64,000 nt of DNA, taken from JAFGAS01 sp963809875. Its GTDB lineage: Bacteria > Desulfobacterota > Zymogenia > Zymogenales > Zymogenaceae. The stretch spans positions 1-64,000 of the forward strand of contig CAWELC010000007.1 in assembly GCA_963809875.1 (NCBI GenBank), in the 5' to 3' direction. The notes beneath the pieces were generated by a model that saw nothing but the letters and a program-made list of their open reading frames with translations, ran no database searches and was not told the origin of the DNA. Made by a program: the position numbers and the translations under genes. Below, in pieces: positions 50,782 through 59,961 of this stretch (position 1 is the first letter of the stretch; each line of letters begins with the position of its first letter).

Positions 50782-52044
50782 CTATTTCTTCAACAAACCG
50801 CTGGCCGGCACGACCTGAACCTCAGAGCCGGTCAGTCTCTTTTCCATCTCTTTGAGCGCCTTTATCGTCTCGGGGCGCGGGTGGCCGATGCCCAGCGCCT
50901 TTCCGCCACTCTTGGCCTTCGTTATGAGCTCGTCGATCTTTGTCTTGATGCTCTCTACGTTTGCCTCATTGTCCAGAAAGACGTTTCGTTCCAGGGCCGA
51001 AACGCCGAGCGTTACCGCAAGGTCATAGGCGGCGGTCTCGGGCGTCGTCCGGGAGTCCACAAAAAAGAGGCGGCGTTCCTTGACCGCCAAAAGGACGATC
51101 TCCATCTTCTCCCGATCCCGGGTGAGCGAAGATCCCATGTGGTTGTTCACCCCGCTGATGTGCGGGACGGCCGCAAGGTCCTTGGCGAGCGCGGCCTTGA
51201 ATTCTTCGGTCGTCATGAAGGTAAAGAGCGCGCCCTCGCCCGGGTTGTATTGCGGATAGTCTATCGGCTCCATGGGAAGGTGCAGCAGCACCTCGCGCCC
51301 TTTCTTGTGGGCGATATCGGCCGTTTCTTTTGAATAGGCCTGAAACGGCAGGACTGCAAGGGTGACGGGATATTTCAGGGAAAGGAGATCCGACAGGACG
51401 CCCTTGTTGCCCCCCATGTCGTCGATGATGATGGCCACCTTCGGAAGCCGGGACGGCGGGGGGATCTTCGGGGGGGCGGTGCTCCCGCCGTGCGAAAACG
51501 AAAGACGCCTGATCGGTACGTCGTAAGCGAAGACCGTCATCTCGAAACCGCCGCCTGCGGTCTCGGTCGTTTCTTCCTTCAGCACGCCCCGGAAGCCGGC
51601 GATATATGCCTTCAGGTAGTCCCTGACCCTCTCGGACCTCAGGCCCTCGGGAACGTTATAGGCCTCTGCGATCTCGGTGTACGGGGCGTCGTTAAGGCGG
51701 CGCCCGTCTTCGGTTCTCTTCGTGACGGAATCGGAGGAAAGCCCCAGGACAAAGAGCTCGCCGGTGATCCCCTCGTTGAGGGCGGCGATCCGCGTCGCGG
51801 CATCATCGGGTACACTCCCCGAAGGCACAGCGGGAGACGCCGGGGGGACGGAGGACACGTCCCCCGTCCCCGGGGACGTCAATCGAATCAACAGCCATAA
51901 CGCGCAGGTCAATACAAGGACGAGGGCGATCGAAACGAGGAGATAACGTCTCTTCGTGAGCCGCGCCGTTTTCTTCCTGGGGGAGAAAATGGCGGTTCTC
52001 GATCTTCTTTTCGGCCCTCTTGTCGTGGATCGTTTTATAACCAT
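50782..52044 (-). CDS. Divergent polysaccharide deacetylase family protein
   Basis: 420 residues with a basic N-terminus and one membrane anchor (RRYLLVSIALVLVLTCALWL). The periplasmic domain shows KVAIIIDDMGGNKGVLSDLL, VTLAVLPFQAYSKETADIAH, GREVLLHLPMEPIDYPQYNP and GVNNHMGSSLTRDREKM, the motifs of the divergent (YibQ-like) NodB-fold deacetylases. YibQ-type genes are regularly found next to envC and ctp, as here. Enzyme activity of this group is unproven; a cell-wall role is likely. Confidence 0.85.
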   Translation of the reverse strand: MVIKRSTTRGPKRRSRTAIFSPRKKTARLTKRRYLLVSIALVLVLTCALWLLIRLTSPGTGDVSSVPPASPAVPSGSVPDDAATRIAALNEGITGELFVLGLSSDSVTKRTEDGRRLNDAPYTEIAEAYNVPEGLRSERVRDYLKAYIAGFRGVLKEETTETAGGGFEMTVFAYDVPIRRLSFSHGGSTAPPKIPPPSRLPKVAIIIDDMGGNKGVLSDLLSLKYPVTLAVLPFQAYSKETADIAHKKGREVLLHLPMEPIDYPQYNPGEGALFTFMTTEEFKAALAKDLAAVPHISGVNNHMGSSLTRDREKMEIVLLAVKERRLFFVDSRTTPETAAYDLAVTLGVSALERNVFLDNEANVESIKTKIDELITKAKSGGKALGIGHPRPETIKALKEMEKRLTGSEVQVVPASGLLKK

Positions 52045-52152
52045 CTACATCAGCCCGAAAATAGCGGGTATGGGCCCTCCGGCGCAGGCTCGGCGGCTGC
52101 CCCGGCGTTATGCCGAAGGCGGCCGGAGACTTCGTCCCGGGCTCCCAGCCGG

Positions 52153-53397
52153 CTACCGCGAAAGCATCCCCTTGTAGGAGTTCCAGTTGAGGATGACTTC
52201 CTTGGCCTTATCGAGCTGAAGGTCGGGAAGCTTCTTCTTTTCCCCGGTCTCGGGCACCACGGCGCCGTTCGTTCCTTCCGGCGGCTCCGGGTTTGTGACC
52301 ACGATATCGGGAATTATCCCCTTTCCGTCGATGGATACGCCGCTGGGGGTGTAGTATTTTGCCGTGGTGAGCTTGAGCCCCGATCCGTCGGGCAGCGGGA
52401 TGATGGTCTGTACCGATCCCTTGCCGTAGGTCTTCTCGCCGATGAGGATGGCGCGCTTGAGGTCCTTCAAGGCCCCCGAGACGATCTCCGAGGCGCTCGC
52501 GCTGCCCCCGTTGACCAACACGACCATCGGGATATCGGACGGAAGCGTCCCCTCTTTCTTGGCGGTAAAGGTAATGTCGCTGCCCGCGACCCTCCCCTTG
52601 GTGTAGACGATGATCCCCTCATCGATGAAATCGTCGGCCACCTCCACTGACTTATTGAGCAACCCGCCCGGGTCATTTCTGAGATCCAGGATGATCCCCC
52701 GGATGTTGCCGTTGGTCTTCTTGACGATGGCATCCAGCGCCGCCCGCAGATCCTCGGAGGTCCGCTCCTGGAACTGCACGATGCGGACATAGGCGATGTT
52801 ATTATCCAGCACTTCGTACTTGACGCTCTTGATGTTTATGATCTCGCGGGTGATGGTATAGTCCCTCGGCTTGGTCAAACCTTCCCGCATGATCGAGATA
52901 GTGACCTTCGTGCCGGGCTTGCCGCGAAGCTTCTTGACGGCATCCATGAGCGTCATCCCGTTGGTGGGCTTGCCCTCGATCGTGACGATCTTGTCGCCTG
53001 ACTTCAGCCCCAGGCGCCAGGCCGGCGTGTCCTCGATGGGCGAGATGATGCCGGGGTAGTTGTCGATGATGCCCAGCTCGATCCCAAGCCCGCCGAAGCT
53101 GCCGGTGGTCTCCACCTGGAACTCCTTGTACTCATCGGGCGTATAGAAGGCGCTGTGGGAGTCAAGTCCGGAGACCATCCCGCGGATCGCGTTGGTGACG
53201 AGCGTGTTCGTATCCACCTCATCGACGTAGTTTTCCTTGATCAGATTGAGGACATCGATAAACTGTTCAAGGCTCTTGTATGTGCCGGTCGAAGAAGCCG
53301 CCAAAACCTTATCCATCCCCTTTCCCACCGAGACGCCGATGAGGAATACCAGGACGAAAACGATAATGACCCTTAACCTGCCGTTACCTGCTGACAT
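52153..53397 (-). CDS. S41 C-terminal processing peptidase (CtpA-like)
   Basis: 414 residues: an N-terminal membrane anchor (VIIVFVLVFLIGVSVG), the DSHSAFYTPDEYKEF region, a PDZ domain (GLGIELGIIDNYPGIISPIE to GMTLMDAVKKLRG) and the catalytic core with ILDLRNDPGGLLNKSV, VLVNGGSASASEIVSGAL (Ser nucleophile) and GEKTYGKGSVQTI (Lys base). It trims periplasmic proteins and is known to regulate peptidoglycan hydrolases. It follows the EnvC-like gene in the same operon. Confidence 0.93.
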   Translation of the reverse strand: MSAGNGRLRVIIVFVLVFLIGVSVGKGMDKVLAASSTGTYKSLEQFIDVLNLIKENYVDEVDTNTLVTNAIRGMVSGLDSHSAFYTPDEYKEFQVETTGSFGGLGIELGIIDNYPGIISPIEDTPAWRLGLKSGDKIVTIEGKPTNGMTLMDAVKKLRGKPGTKVTISIMREGLTKPRDYTITREIINIKSVKYEVLDNNIAYVRIVQFQERTSEDLRAALDAIVKKTNGNIRGIILDLRNDPGGLLNKSVEVADDFIDEGIIVYTKGRVAGSDITFTAKKEGTLPSDIPMVVLVNGGSASASEIVSGALKDLKRAILIGEKTYGKGSVQTIIPLPDGSGLKLTTAKYYTPSGVSIDGKGIIPDIVVTNPEPPEGTNGAVVPETGEKKKLPDLQLDKAKEVILNWNSYKGMLSR

Positions 53398-53448
53398 ATT
53401 CTGTCTCCTTTCTTGTTTATCCCGAGACGGACGCGTTGCTCCGTTAGA

Positions 53449-54660
53449 TCACTTTGCTGCAAGCCACAGCTCAGGATCGGCCGTATTGCCGTGGTGCCTG
53501 ATTTCAAAATAGAGCGTGGGACCTTTCAGCGACCCCGTGTCGCCGACCGTCCCGATCTTCTCTCGTGCCTTTACCTTGTCGCCGACCTTCTTGAGCAGGC
53601 TCTTGGCGTGAGCGTAGACGGTGTAGTAGCCGTCTCCGTGATCGATAATGATGAGGTTGCCGTAGCCCGCAAAATAGTCGGAGTAGACGACCTCCCCTTC
53701 CGCAACCGAGGTGATGGGGCTTCCCTCGGGCGCCTTGATCTCGATTCCCTTGTTGTAGACGGGGTTGTCATATTTCGGGTCCTTGCCCTTGCCGTATTTT
53801 GTGATGATGGTGCCGCTCGTCGGGTAGGGGAGCTTGCCCTTGAGCCCGACGAAAGCTCCCCCTGAGGGCGCCGATGTATGTCCCTTGACCGGGGTCTTAT
53901 TTTCCTTTTTCGCCTTCTCCTGCGCCTCGCGCTCCCTTTGTTCCTTCTCCCGCAGGAGCTTGTCGATGAGGGACGAGAGCTTCTTCTCGGCGGTCTGGAG
54001 CTCCAGCAGGGTCTGCTCGTACGACGACTTCTTCTCGCGAATCCCGCTCAGATAGGTCGTGCGCCGCTGCTTTTCCCGCGCGAGATCCGAGGCCTTTCTG
54101 TCGGCATTCTCCTTGAGGAGCGCCAGCGTGCTTCTCTTACTCTTCAGGTCGTACACCGAGCGCTCGAGGTCGTCAAGATCGGCCCCAAACGAGGAGAAGA
54201 GGACCCGGTCCGAGTCGATGACCGCCGACAGATACTTGCTCCGCCTCTTGATGTCGTCGCTGCTCGTGGCGGAGAAGAGTACCGGCAGGTACCCCGACCC
54301 TCCGAGCTTGTAGAGGGCAACGACTCGCTTTTCAATCTCCCCGCGTTTCAATGCGAGCCTGCCCTTGACTTGCGTGATGGAATCCTCGAGCCGCTTGATG
54401 TCCGTGTCGGCACTGGCCATCTCACGGCCGATCGAATCCAGCTCCTTTTCCTTTCCCGCGAGCTTCTTGTCCATGTCGGAGATCTGCGAGAGGATCGATT
54501 TTTCCTCCTTCGAGGCCTCCTTGATCTTTCGGCGCTTTTCCTCTATTTCCTTCTTGATGGTGGTGAGTTCCTTCGTCTTGTCCTGGATGTCCTGGGCCCG
54601 GGCCACCCAGCAGAGGCTCATCACGACGAGAAGACCGACGGCTCCCACCCACACCCGCAT
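53449..54660 (-). CDS. EnvC-like murein hydrolase activator (coiled coil + degenerate LytM domain)
   Basis: 403 residues: a signal peptide (GLLVVMSLCWVARA), two long coiled-coil arms (about 25-260; KTKELTTIKKEIEEKRRKIK) and a C-terminal M23 (LytM) domain. In that domain the metal ligands are partly missing: the HxxxD site reads YNKGIEIKAPEGSPI, though HxH remains in YFEIRHHG. EnvC of E. coli is likewise catalytically inactive and activates amidases under FtsEX control. It lies directly after ftsX, which supports this role in daughter-cell separation. Confidence 0.9.
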   Translation of the reverse strand: MRVWVGAVGLLVVMSLCWVARAQDIQDKTKELTTIKKEIEEKRRKIKEASKEEKSILSQISDMDKKLAGKEKELDSIGREMASADTDIKRLEDSITQVKGRLALKRGEIEKRVVALYKLGGSGYLPVLFSATSSDDIKRRSKYLSAVIDSDRVLFSSFGADLDDLERSVYDLKSKRSTLALLKENADRKASDLAREKQRRTTYLSGIREKKSSYEQTLLELQTAEKKLSSLIDKLLREKEQREREAQEKAKKENKTPVKGHTSAPSGGAFVGLKGKLPYPTSGTIITKYGKGKDPKYDNPVYNKGIEIKAPEGSPITSVAEGEVVYSDYFAGYGNLIIIDHGDGYYTVYAHAKSLLKKVGDKVKAREKIGTVGDTGSLKGPTLYFEIRHHGNTADPELWLAAK

Positions 54661-54661
54661 A

Positions 54662-55561
54662 TCAGACCCTCAACAGCCTCCCGAACGACACCAGGCTTCC
54701 CATGAGCCCCAGCAGGGCGCCGGCGCCTATGATGGCCACGATCATCGGCGTCGAGAAGAAAGCCAGCACGACGGGACCGACCAATAGGCTCACCCCTTCA
54801 TAGAAGTGATCCATGAAATATGAGAACAGGAAGTAAAGTCCGGCAACGGCGACGGCGGAGCCCGCCAGCCCCACCAGCATCCCCTCTATCAGGAACGGGG
54901 TCTTGATAAAGGGATTGGTTGCGCCCACCAGCTTCATTATTTCGATCTCCTGGCGGCGGGACAGCACGATAAGCTTGAGGGTGTTGGCGATGATGGCCAC
55001 CGCCACGAGCGAAAGGACGGCCCCGACGGCGACTCCGGCGGCCCGCACGAAACTGACGAATTCGTGAAAGCGCGAGAGCCACTCCCGGGGATAGACCACG
55101 TCGTCCACGCCCCGCATCCGCCCGATCTTATCGGCCACCAGTTTCGTATCCTCGGGTGTCTGGTTATCTTCAACGAGCGACACCTCGAACGAGGCGGGCA
55201 GCGGATTGGTCTCAAGCCCCTCCAGGACGTCGGTCTGCTCGCCGAACGACTCCTTGAGGTAGGACAGCGCTTCCACCTTGGAGACGTACGTGACGTCGCG
55301 GACTTCCTTGATGGAAAGGATGTTCGTCTTTATATCATCGGTCTGCTTTTCGTTGAGGTAGTCGGAGAGGTAGACGGTAATGCGCACCTCCCGGCCGACC
55401 CCGGCCAGCAGGCCCGTCAGATTGATCAGGAAGAGGAGATAGGCGCAGAAGATGAAGATGCAAAACGCAATTGTGGCGGTCGCCAGCAGTGTGACGAGGG
55501 GATACGCCCTGAGATTTGACAGGGCCTTTCTTGTAAAATAGGACAGCCTCACAAGAAACAT
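54662..55561 (-). CDS. ftsX: Cell-division permease-like protein FtsX
   Basis: 299 residues with four transmembrane helices (VTLLATATIAFCIFIFCAYL; VAVGAVLSLVAVAIIANTLK; MLVGLAGSAVAVAGLYFLF; MIVAIIGAGALLGLMGSLV) and a periplasmic loop after the first (VRITVYLSDYLNEKQTDDIK). SRRQEIEIMKLVGATNPFIK is the typical cytoplasmic motif. With FtsE it couples ATP hydrolysis to EnvC. The start is 1 base from the ftsE stop. Confidence 0.95.
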   Translation of the reverse strand: MFLVRLSYFTRKALSNLRAYPLVTLLATATIAFCIFIFCAYLLFLINLTGLLAGVGREVRITVYLSDYLNEKQTDDIKTNILSIKEVRDVTYVSKVEALSYLKESFGEQTDVLEGLETNPLPASFEVSLVEDNQTPEDTKLVADKIGRMRGVDDVVYPREWLSRFHEFVSFVRAAGVAVGAVLSLVAVAIIANTLKLIVLSRRQEIEIMKLVGATNPFIKTPFLIEGMLVGLAGSAVAVAGLYFLFSYFMDHFYEGVSLLVGPVVLAFFSTPMIVAIIGAGALLGLMGSLVSFGRLLRV

Positions 55562-56215
55562 TCAGTTTATGATCCTTCCCCGATTGAGGGAGATAAGCCG
55601 TTTATGAAACCGCTCGACGATGTCCTTGTTGTGGGTGGCCATAATGACGGTGGCCCCCCGCTTGTGGATATAGTTCATCAGTCTGATGATTTCCAGGGTC
55701 AGCTCCGAATCGAGGTTTCCTGTCGGCTCGTCGGCGATCAGGATCGGGGGCTCGTTGGCGACGGCCCGGGCGATGGCCACCCGCTGCTGTTCGCCGCCGG
55801 AAAGCTCCAGCGGTTTTGCGTCATACTTGTCCTCGAGTCCGACGAATTTCAGGACCCGCGTCACCTGTTTCTTGATGTCCCGCCGCGGCATCCCCATGAC
55901 CTCGAGGGGAAAGGCGATGTTTTCGGAAACCGTCACCGAGTTGAGGAGCTTAAAATCCTGAAAGACCACGCCCACGGCTCTCCGCAGGTGGGGGATTTTC
56001 CGTTCTTTTATGGTGCTGACGTTGATGCCGTTGATGAAGACCTGTCCCTTAGTCGGACGTTCGGCGAGATACAGGAGCTTGAGAAGGGTGGTCTTGCCGG
56101 CGCCCGAGGGACCGGTAAGGAAGATGAACTCGCCCCGGGCGACGGAAAGCGAGATGTCTGCCAGGGCGTCATGTCCCGCGCCGTAGTTCTTGTACACGTG
56201 GTGGAGGCGTATCAT
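55562..56215 (-). CDS. ftsE: Cell-division ATP-binding protein FtsE
   Basis: 217 residues: FLTGPSGAGKTTLLKLLYL (Walker A), VGVVFQDFKLLNSVTVSENI (Q loop), LELSGGEQQRVAIARAVANE (signature), ILIADEPTGNLDSELTLEII (Walker B) and VIMATHNKDIVERF (switch His). The divisome ABC ATPase partner of FtsX. Confidence 0.96.
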   Translation of the reverse strand: MIRLHHVYKNYGAGHDALADISLSVARGEFIFLTGPSGAGKTTLLKLLYLAERPTKGQVFINGINVSTIKERKIPHLRRAVGVVFQDFKLLNSVTVSENIAFPLEVMGMPRRDIKKQVTRVLKFVGLEDKYDAKPLELSGGEQQRVAIARAVANEPPILIADEPTGNLDSELTLEIIRLMNYIHKRGATVIMATHNKDIVERFHKRLISLNRGRIIN

Positions 56216-56297
56216 CTAACCGGCCACACCTCGATAAAAAAAATCATTATCCGAAAGATTCGCGCCCCCACCTTTCGGAAATGACCCCTGTGACGTG

Positions 56298-56678
56298 CTA
56301 TTTTTTTGAATCCGTATCCTCTGCGGCCAGGTAATCAAGGATGACTTCATCGAGGGACTTTTCCGATATTACGCTATCCCCAAAGACCACCTCTTCCTTC
56401 TTCGTATCGACAACGGCCGCTTTTTCGGCCTTTTCAAAGACGCCGTTCTTGAGATCAAACAGCATCAGCTTATGCTGTTCCTTCATGATCTCGCGCACAA
56501 CCTCTTCCATCTTGTCCGAATTGACGATATCCGAATAGCTGGTGCGCTTTGACGAGAGGATGGTGCCGCCGCGATACAACAGCGTCGTTACCACGGGATT
56601 TTCGATGCCGCTGTCCTCGGTCTGAATATGGTAGAGGACGCCCCGATATCGGATGTTATGGTTGAATCCCGGAATCAT
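56298..56678 (-). CDS. Conserved hypothetical protein
   Basis: 126 residues starting MIPGFNHNIRYRGVLYHIQT; further on TEDSGIENPVVTTLLYRGGT, ILSSKRTSYSDIV and MKEQHKLMLFDLKNGVFEK. The 'HN(I/V)RYRG ... HIQTEDSG ... GGTIL.SKRTSY' pattern is conserved in deltaproteobacteria and myxobacteria, of unknown function. No signal peptide. It is between ruvB and ftsE in the same direction and is intact. Confidence 0.75.
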   Translation of the reverse strand: MIPGFNHNIRYRGVLYHIQTEDSGIENPVVTTLLYRGGTILSSKRTSYSDIVNSDKMEEVVREIMKEQHKLMLFDLKNGVFEKAEKAAVVDTKKEEVVFGDSVISEKSLDEVILDYLAAEDTDSKK

Positions 56679-56797
56679 GCCGCTAAAACCCCTCCGAACA
56701 CGGGAGCGTCTCAGGATAGCATACGGTAAAGATCACAAAAGAATGTCTCCGATTTAATCAATTCTTATACCATATGGATGGCTTTTTCGCAAGAAAT

Positions 56798-57820
56798 TTA
56801 TTCAAAGAGCTGTTTTTGGCGCTCCTTGGGGGTTCGATCGAAGTGTTGATACGCGCGTCGGGTGGCGACCCGCCCCCGGGGCGTCCGGTCCAGGTACCCT
56901 TCCTGTATCAGGTACGGCTCGTAGAGGTCCTCGATCGTATCCTTGTTTTCACCCAGGGCGGCCGACAGCGTCTCGATCCCCACCGGACCGCCGTCGAACT
57001 TGTCGATGATGGCCAACAGGAGCTTGCGATCCATCTCATCGAATCCGGCCTCGTCAACCTTGAACAGGATGAGGGCCTCGCGGGCCACGCCGCCGTCGAT
57101 GACGCCTTCGGCCCTGACCTGGGCAAAATCCCTCACCCGTCTGACCAGCCGGTTGGCCACCCGCGGCGTCCCGCGGGAGCGGCGGGCGATCTCATGCGCG
57201 CCGTCTTCGGTGATCTGGATACCGAGGATGCCGGCCGATCGGCGCGCGATGGCCGCGAGGTCGTCTGCGGTGTAGAAGTCGAGCCGGGCCACCACCCCGA
57301 AGCGGTCCCGAAGCGGGCGAGGTTATGAGCCCGGCCCGCGTGGTGGCCCCCACCAGGGTGTAGGGGGGCAGGCCCAGCTTGATGCTGCGGGCGCTCGGGC
57401 CCCTGTCCGATGATGACATCCAGGCAATAGTCCTCCATCGCCGGATAGAGGATTTCCTCGACGGCCGGCGACAGTCGGTGTATCTCGTCGATGAAAAGGA
57501 TCTCGCGCTCTTCGAGGTTGGTGAGGATGGCCGCCAGATCACCGGCCCGCTCGATGACCGGGCCGGACGGTCGTCCTGATCGTGACCCCCAGCTCGTGGG
57601 AGATGACGTAGGCCAGCGTCGTCTTGCCCAGGCCGGGCGGCCCCAGGAGCAGCACGTGGTCCAGCGCCTCGTTACGCCGCTTGGCCGCCTCGATGAATAT
57701 CGAGAGGTTCTCCTTGATCGCGTCCTGCCCCACGAACTCCGAGAGACGCCGCGGCCTCAGGCCCTCTTCGAAGAGCTTGTCGTCGTCGGTGGGCTGGGGG
57801 TTGTTGATGCGAACGTCCAT
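56798..57820 (-). CDS. ruvB: Holliday junction branch-migration ATPase RuvB, frameshifted
   Basis: The pieces assemble to a normal RuvB of about 340 residues: LRPRRLSEFVGQDAIKENLS, LLLGPPGLGKTTLAYVISHE (Walker A), then in another frame ILTNLEEREILFIDEIHRLS (Walker B), LGLPPYTLVGATTRAGLITS (sensor 1) and finally FYTADDLAAIARRSAGILGI to RTPKERQKQLFE. Frame changes lie near 57553 (an extra C in ACGACCGTCC), 57405 and 57320. All conserved motifs survive, so error is more likely than decay. With RuvA and RuvC it processes recombination intermediates. Confidence 0.93.
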
Positions 57821-57828
57821 CGGTCACC

Positions 57829-58419
57829 TTACCATTTCGAGAGGGCCTTCAGGGCCCGCTTCAGTATCTCGCCGAGGTCCGTTGTCCCGTCATTGGTCGC
57901 CTCCCGGACCGCGTCATGGGCCTCGTGCGCGGGTGTAGCCGAGGTTGACGAGGGCCTCCACCACGTCGGCAAGCCCGGCGGGACCGTCGTCCCGGGCATC
58001 GCCCGTCCGCTGCCCCGCTTGGCGAGTTTCTCCCTGAGCTCCAGGACGATCCGCTCGGCCGTCTTCTTGCCGACGCCCGGCAGCACGACGAATCCGGCTA
58101 CATTGCCGGCCACGATGTAGGACCGAACCTCCTGGGCCGACGCGCCCGAGAGGATGGTGGTCGCGAGCTTCGGGCCGATGCCGGAGACCGAGATGAGATC
58201 GACGAAGAGCTCCCGCTCCTGTTCGGAGGAAAACCCGAACAGCGAGATGGCGTCTTCCCGGACGTGGGTATGAATGTAGAGCCGAACGGTCCCGTCGTCG
58301 CTCGGGAGCGCCGTGTAGGTCGACAGCGGGATCGTCACCAGATAGCCGACGCCCCCCACGTCGATCACGACGTGGTTGAGCGTCTTCTTGACGATCCTGC
58401 CGGTAAGCTCTGCGATCAT
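57829..58419 (-). CDS. ruvA: Holliday junction DNA-binding protein RuvA, two compensating frameshifts
   Basis: The start MIAELTGRIVKKTLNHVVID is followed by an OB domain and two helix-hairpin-helix motifs (LISVSGIGPKLATTILSGAS; VVLPGVGKKTAERIVLELRE). Around 57930-58010 the frame slips and returns; the intended reading DVVEALVNLGYTRAEAHDAV is visible in other frames. Domain III (GEILKRALKALSKW) closes it. It binds junction DNA and loads RuvB. The ATG overlaps the ruvC stop (ATGA). Confidence 0.93.
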   Translation of the reverse strand: MIAELTGRIVKKTLNHVVIDVGGVGYLVTIPLSTYTALPSDDGTVRLYIHTHVREDAISLFGFSSEQERELFVDLISVSGIGPKLATTILSGASAQEVRSYIVAGNVAGFVVLPGVGKKTAERIVLELREKLAKRGSGRAMPGTTVPPGLPTWWRPSSTSATPAHEAHDAVREATNDGTTDLGEILKRALKALSKW

Positions 58420-58941
58420 ACGGTCCCCTGCAGTGCACGGAACCGGGCGCCGTAGTGGTGACAGAGGGCAACCGCCAGGGCGTCACAGGCGTGGCTCGGA
58501 GACCTTTCCCTCAATACAGAGGATGGCCCTGATCATCGACTCGACCTGACCCTTTTCGGCGGCGCCGTATCCGGTAACCGCCGATTTGACCTCTCGGGGG
58601 GAATACTCGAAGACCGGGACGGCGCGGCGCGCCGCCGCCAGAAAGACGACACCCCGCGCATGGGCGAGCGTGAGTGCGCTGGACACGTTCTTGGCGTGAA
58701 AGAGCCCCTCCACCGCCAGGGCCTCGGGGGCCGATTCCGTCAGGATACGATCGATCCCCGAAAAGATGATGTCCAGCCGCTGGGCCAAGGGGAGGTCGGC
58801 CCCCGGTCGAATCTCGCCCGTCGAGACGATCTGAAGCGTCTGCCCGGCGCGGATGACGCCGTACCCCGTGACGGTGATCCCCGGGTCGATCCCTACGATA
58901 ACGCCGTTAACGTTAAATATCCAGCCCCTCCATGACTTCAT
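58416..58941 (-). CDS. ruvC: Holliday junction resolvase RuvC, C-terminal frameshift
   Basis: VIVGIDPGITVTGYGVIRAG, EALAVEGLFHAKNVSSALTL and EYSPREVKSAVTGYGAAEKG carry the catalytic acidic residues. An extra G near 58494 (TCC-G-AGCC) truncates the frame; removing it restores SHACDALAVALCHHYGARFR with the last catalytic Asp and ends at 58416. The ATG at 58941 (MKSWRGWIFNVNG) is the only usual start near the domain and overlaps yebC, but its ribosome site is poor, so the start is uncertain. It cleaves four-way junctions. Confidence 0.9.
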
Positions 58942-59662
58942 CGGGAATGTCGAAATTTGCGTAGACGTTTTGTACGTCCTCGTTGTCCTCCAGAGCATCC
59001 ATGAGCCTCAGCATCTTCTCGGCGTCCTTGCCCGTCAATGCGATGCTGTTTTTCGGAAGCATCGTCACCGACGCGGAGAAGATGGCAAAGCCCTTTTTTT
59101 CCAGGGCGTCTCTGACCGTCTCGAAGTCGGCCGCCTCGGTAACCACGTCGAACGTGCTGCCCTCGTCGCTGACGTCCAGCGCCCCGGCCTCAAGCGCTTC
59201 GGCCATGAGCGCGTCTTCGTCCGTTCCGTCCTTTTCGACGGAGATGGCCCCGCGTTTTTCAAAGAGATAGCTCACGCAGCCGGACTCGCCGAGCCTTCCG
59301 GAATTCCTGGAGAGGATGTACCTGATATCGGCCACGGTGCGGTTTCGATTATCGGTCAGGACCTCCACCATGAGGGCGACGCCGGCGGGCCCGTACCCTT
59401 CGTAGATGACCTCCTCATAGTGGAAACCTTCCACGTCCCCCGAGCCCTTCTTGATGGCCCGGTCGATATTGTCCTTGGGCATATTGGCGGCCTTGGCGGC
59501 GACGATGGCCGTGCGAAGCCGCGGGTTGAAGTTCGCGTCGCTCCCGCCCATCCGCGCGGCGACGGTCAGCTCCTTGATCAGCTTGGTGAACGCCTTGCCC
59601 CGTTTGGCATCGACGGCCCCCTTCTTGTGTTTGATGCTCGCCCATTTTGAATGGCCGGACAT
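58913..59662 (-). CDS. yebC: YebC/TACO1-family protein
   Basis: 249 residues starting MSGHSKWASIKHKKGAVDAK after a good ribosome site. NFNPRLRTAIVAAKAANMPK, GYGPAGVALMVEVLTDNRNR and NSGRLGESGCVSYLFEKRG are family signatures. YebC proteins aid translation of difficult proline-rich stretches or act as DNA-binding regulators; genes often lie directly before ruvC, as here. It is intact and heads the repair operon. Confidence 0.95.
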   Translation of the reverse strand: MSGHSKWASIKHKKGAVDAKRGKAFTKLIKELTVAARMGGSDANFNPRLRTAIVAAKAANMPKDNIDRAIKKGSGDVEGFHYEEVIYEGYGPAGVALMVEVLTDNRNRTVADIRYILSRNSGRLGESGCVSYLFEKRGAISVEKDGTDEDALMAEALEAGALDVSDEGSTFDVVTEAADFETVRDALEKKGFAIFSASVTMLPKNSIALTGKDAEKMLRLMDALEDNEDVQNVYANFDIPDEVMEGLDI

Positions 59663-59920
59663 ACGATTCCTCCCTCCCGTGATGAGTCTCAGCAGACCAC
59701 GCAGCAAAATGCTATTTCGCTCATAGTAGCACAAATAGCTCAAACTTCAATCAAAAAAAGGGGGGGGGAAACACCCCGCACCGAGCGGCGACGGTTCGGC
59801 GCGTCACCGTTCGTGTTCGCCGTCGGCCGCAACATCCCCGTTTGCGGTCATATCGGGCCGGGCCGGGTGAAGCGGACGAGGGGGCCCCGCCTCGTATACC
59901 ACGCGTCCCTTTCAAAACAA

Positions 59921-59946
59921 AAAAAGCCCCGCACGAATGCGGGGCT
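59921..59946 (-). terminator. Terminator of the glycine-zipper/OmpA operon
   Basis: AGCCCCGCA-CGAA-TGCGGGGCT, a perfect 9-bp stem with AAAAA on the plus-strand side (U tract on the minus strand). The stretch 59663-59920 holds a second, weaker GGGG/CCCC run with seven A residues near 59755 and no gene. Confidence 0.85.
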
Positions 59947-59961
59947 TATCGGAAGCCTTTC

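Noticed and set aside
56798..57820. ruvB as a pseudogene
   Set aside because: All motifs are intact across frames and neighbours ruvA and ruvC show the same single-base indels, so sequence error is simpler.
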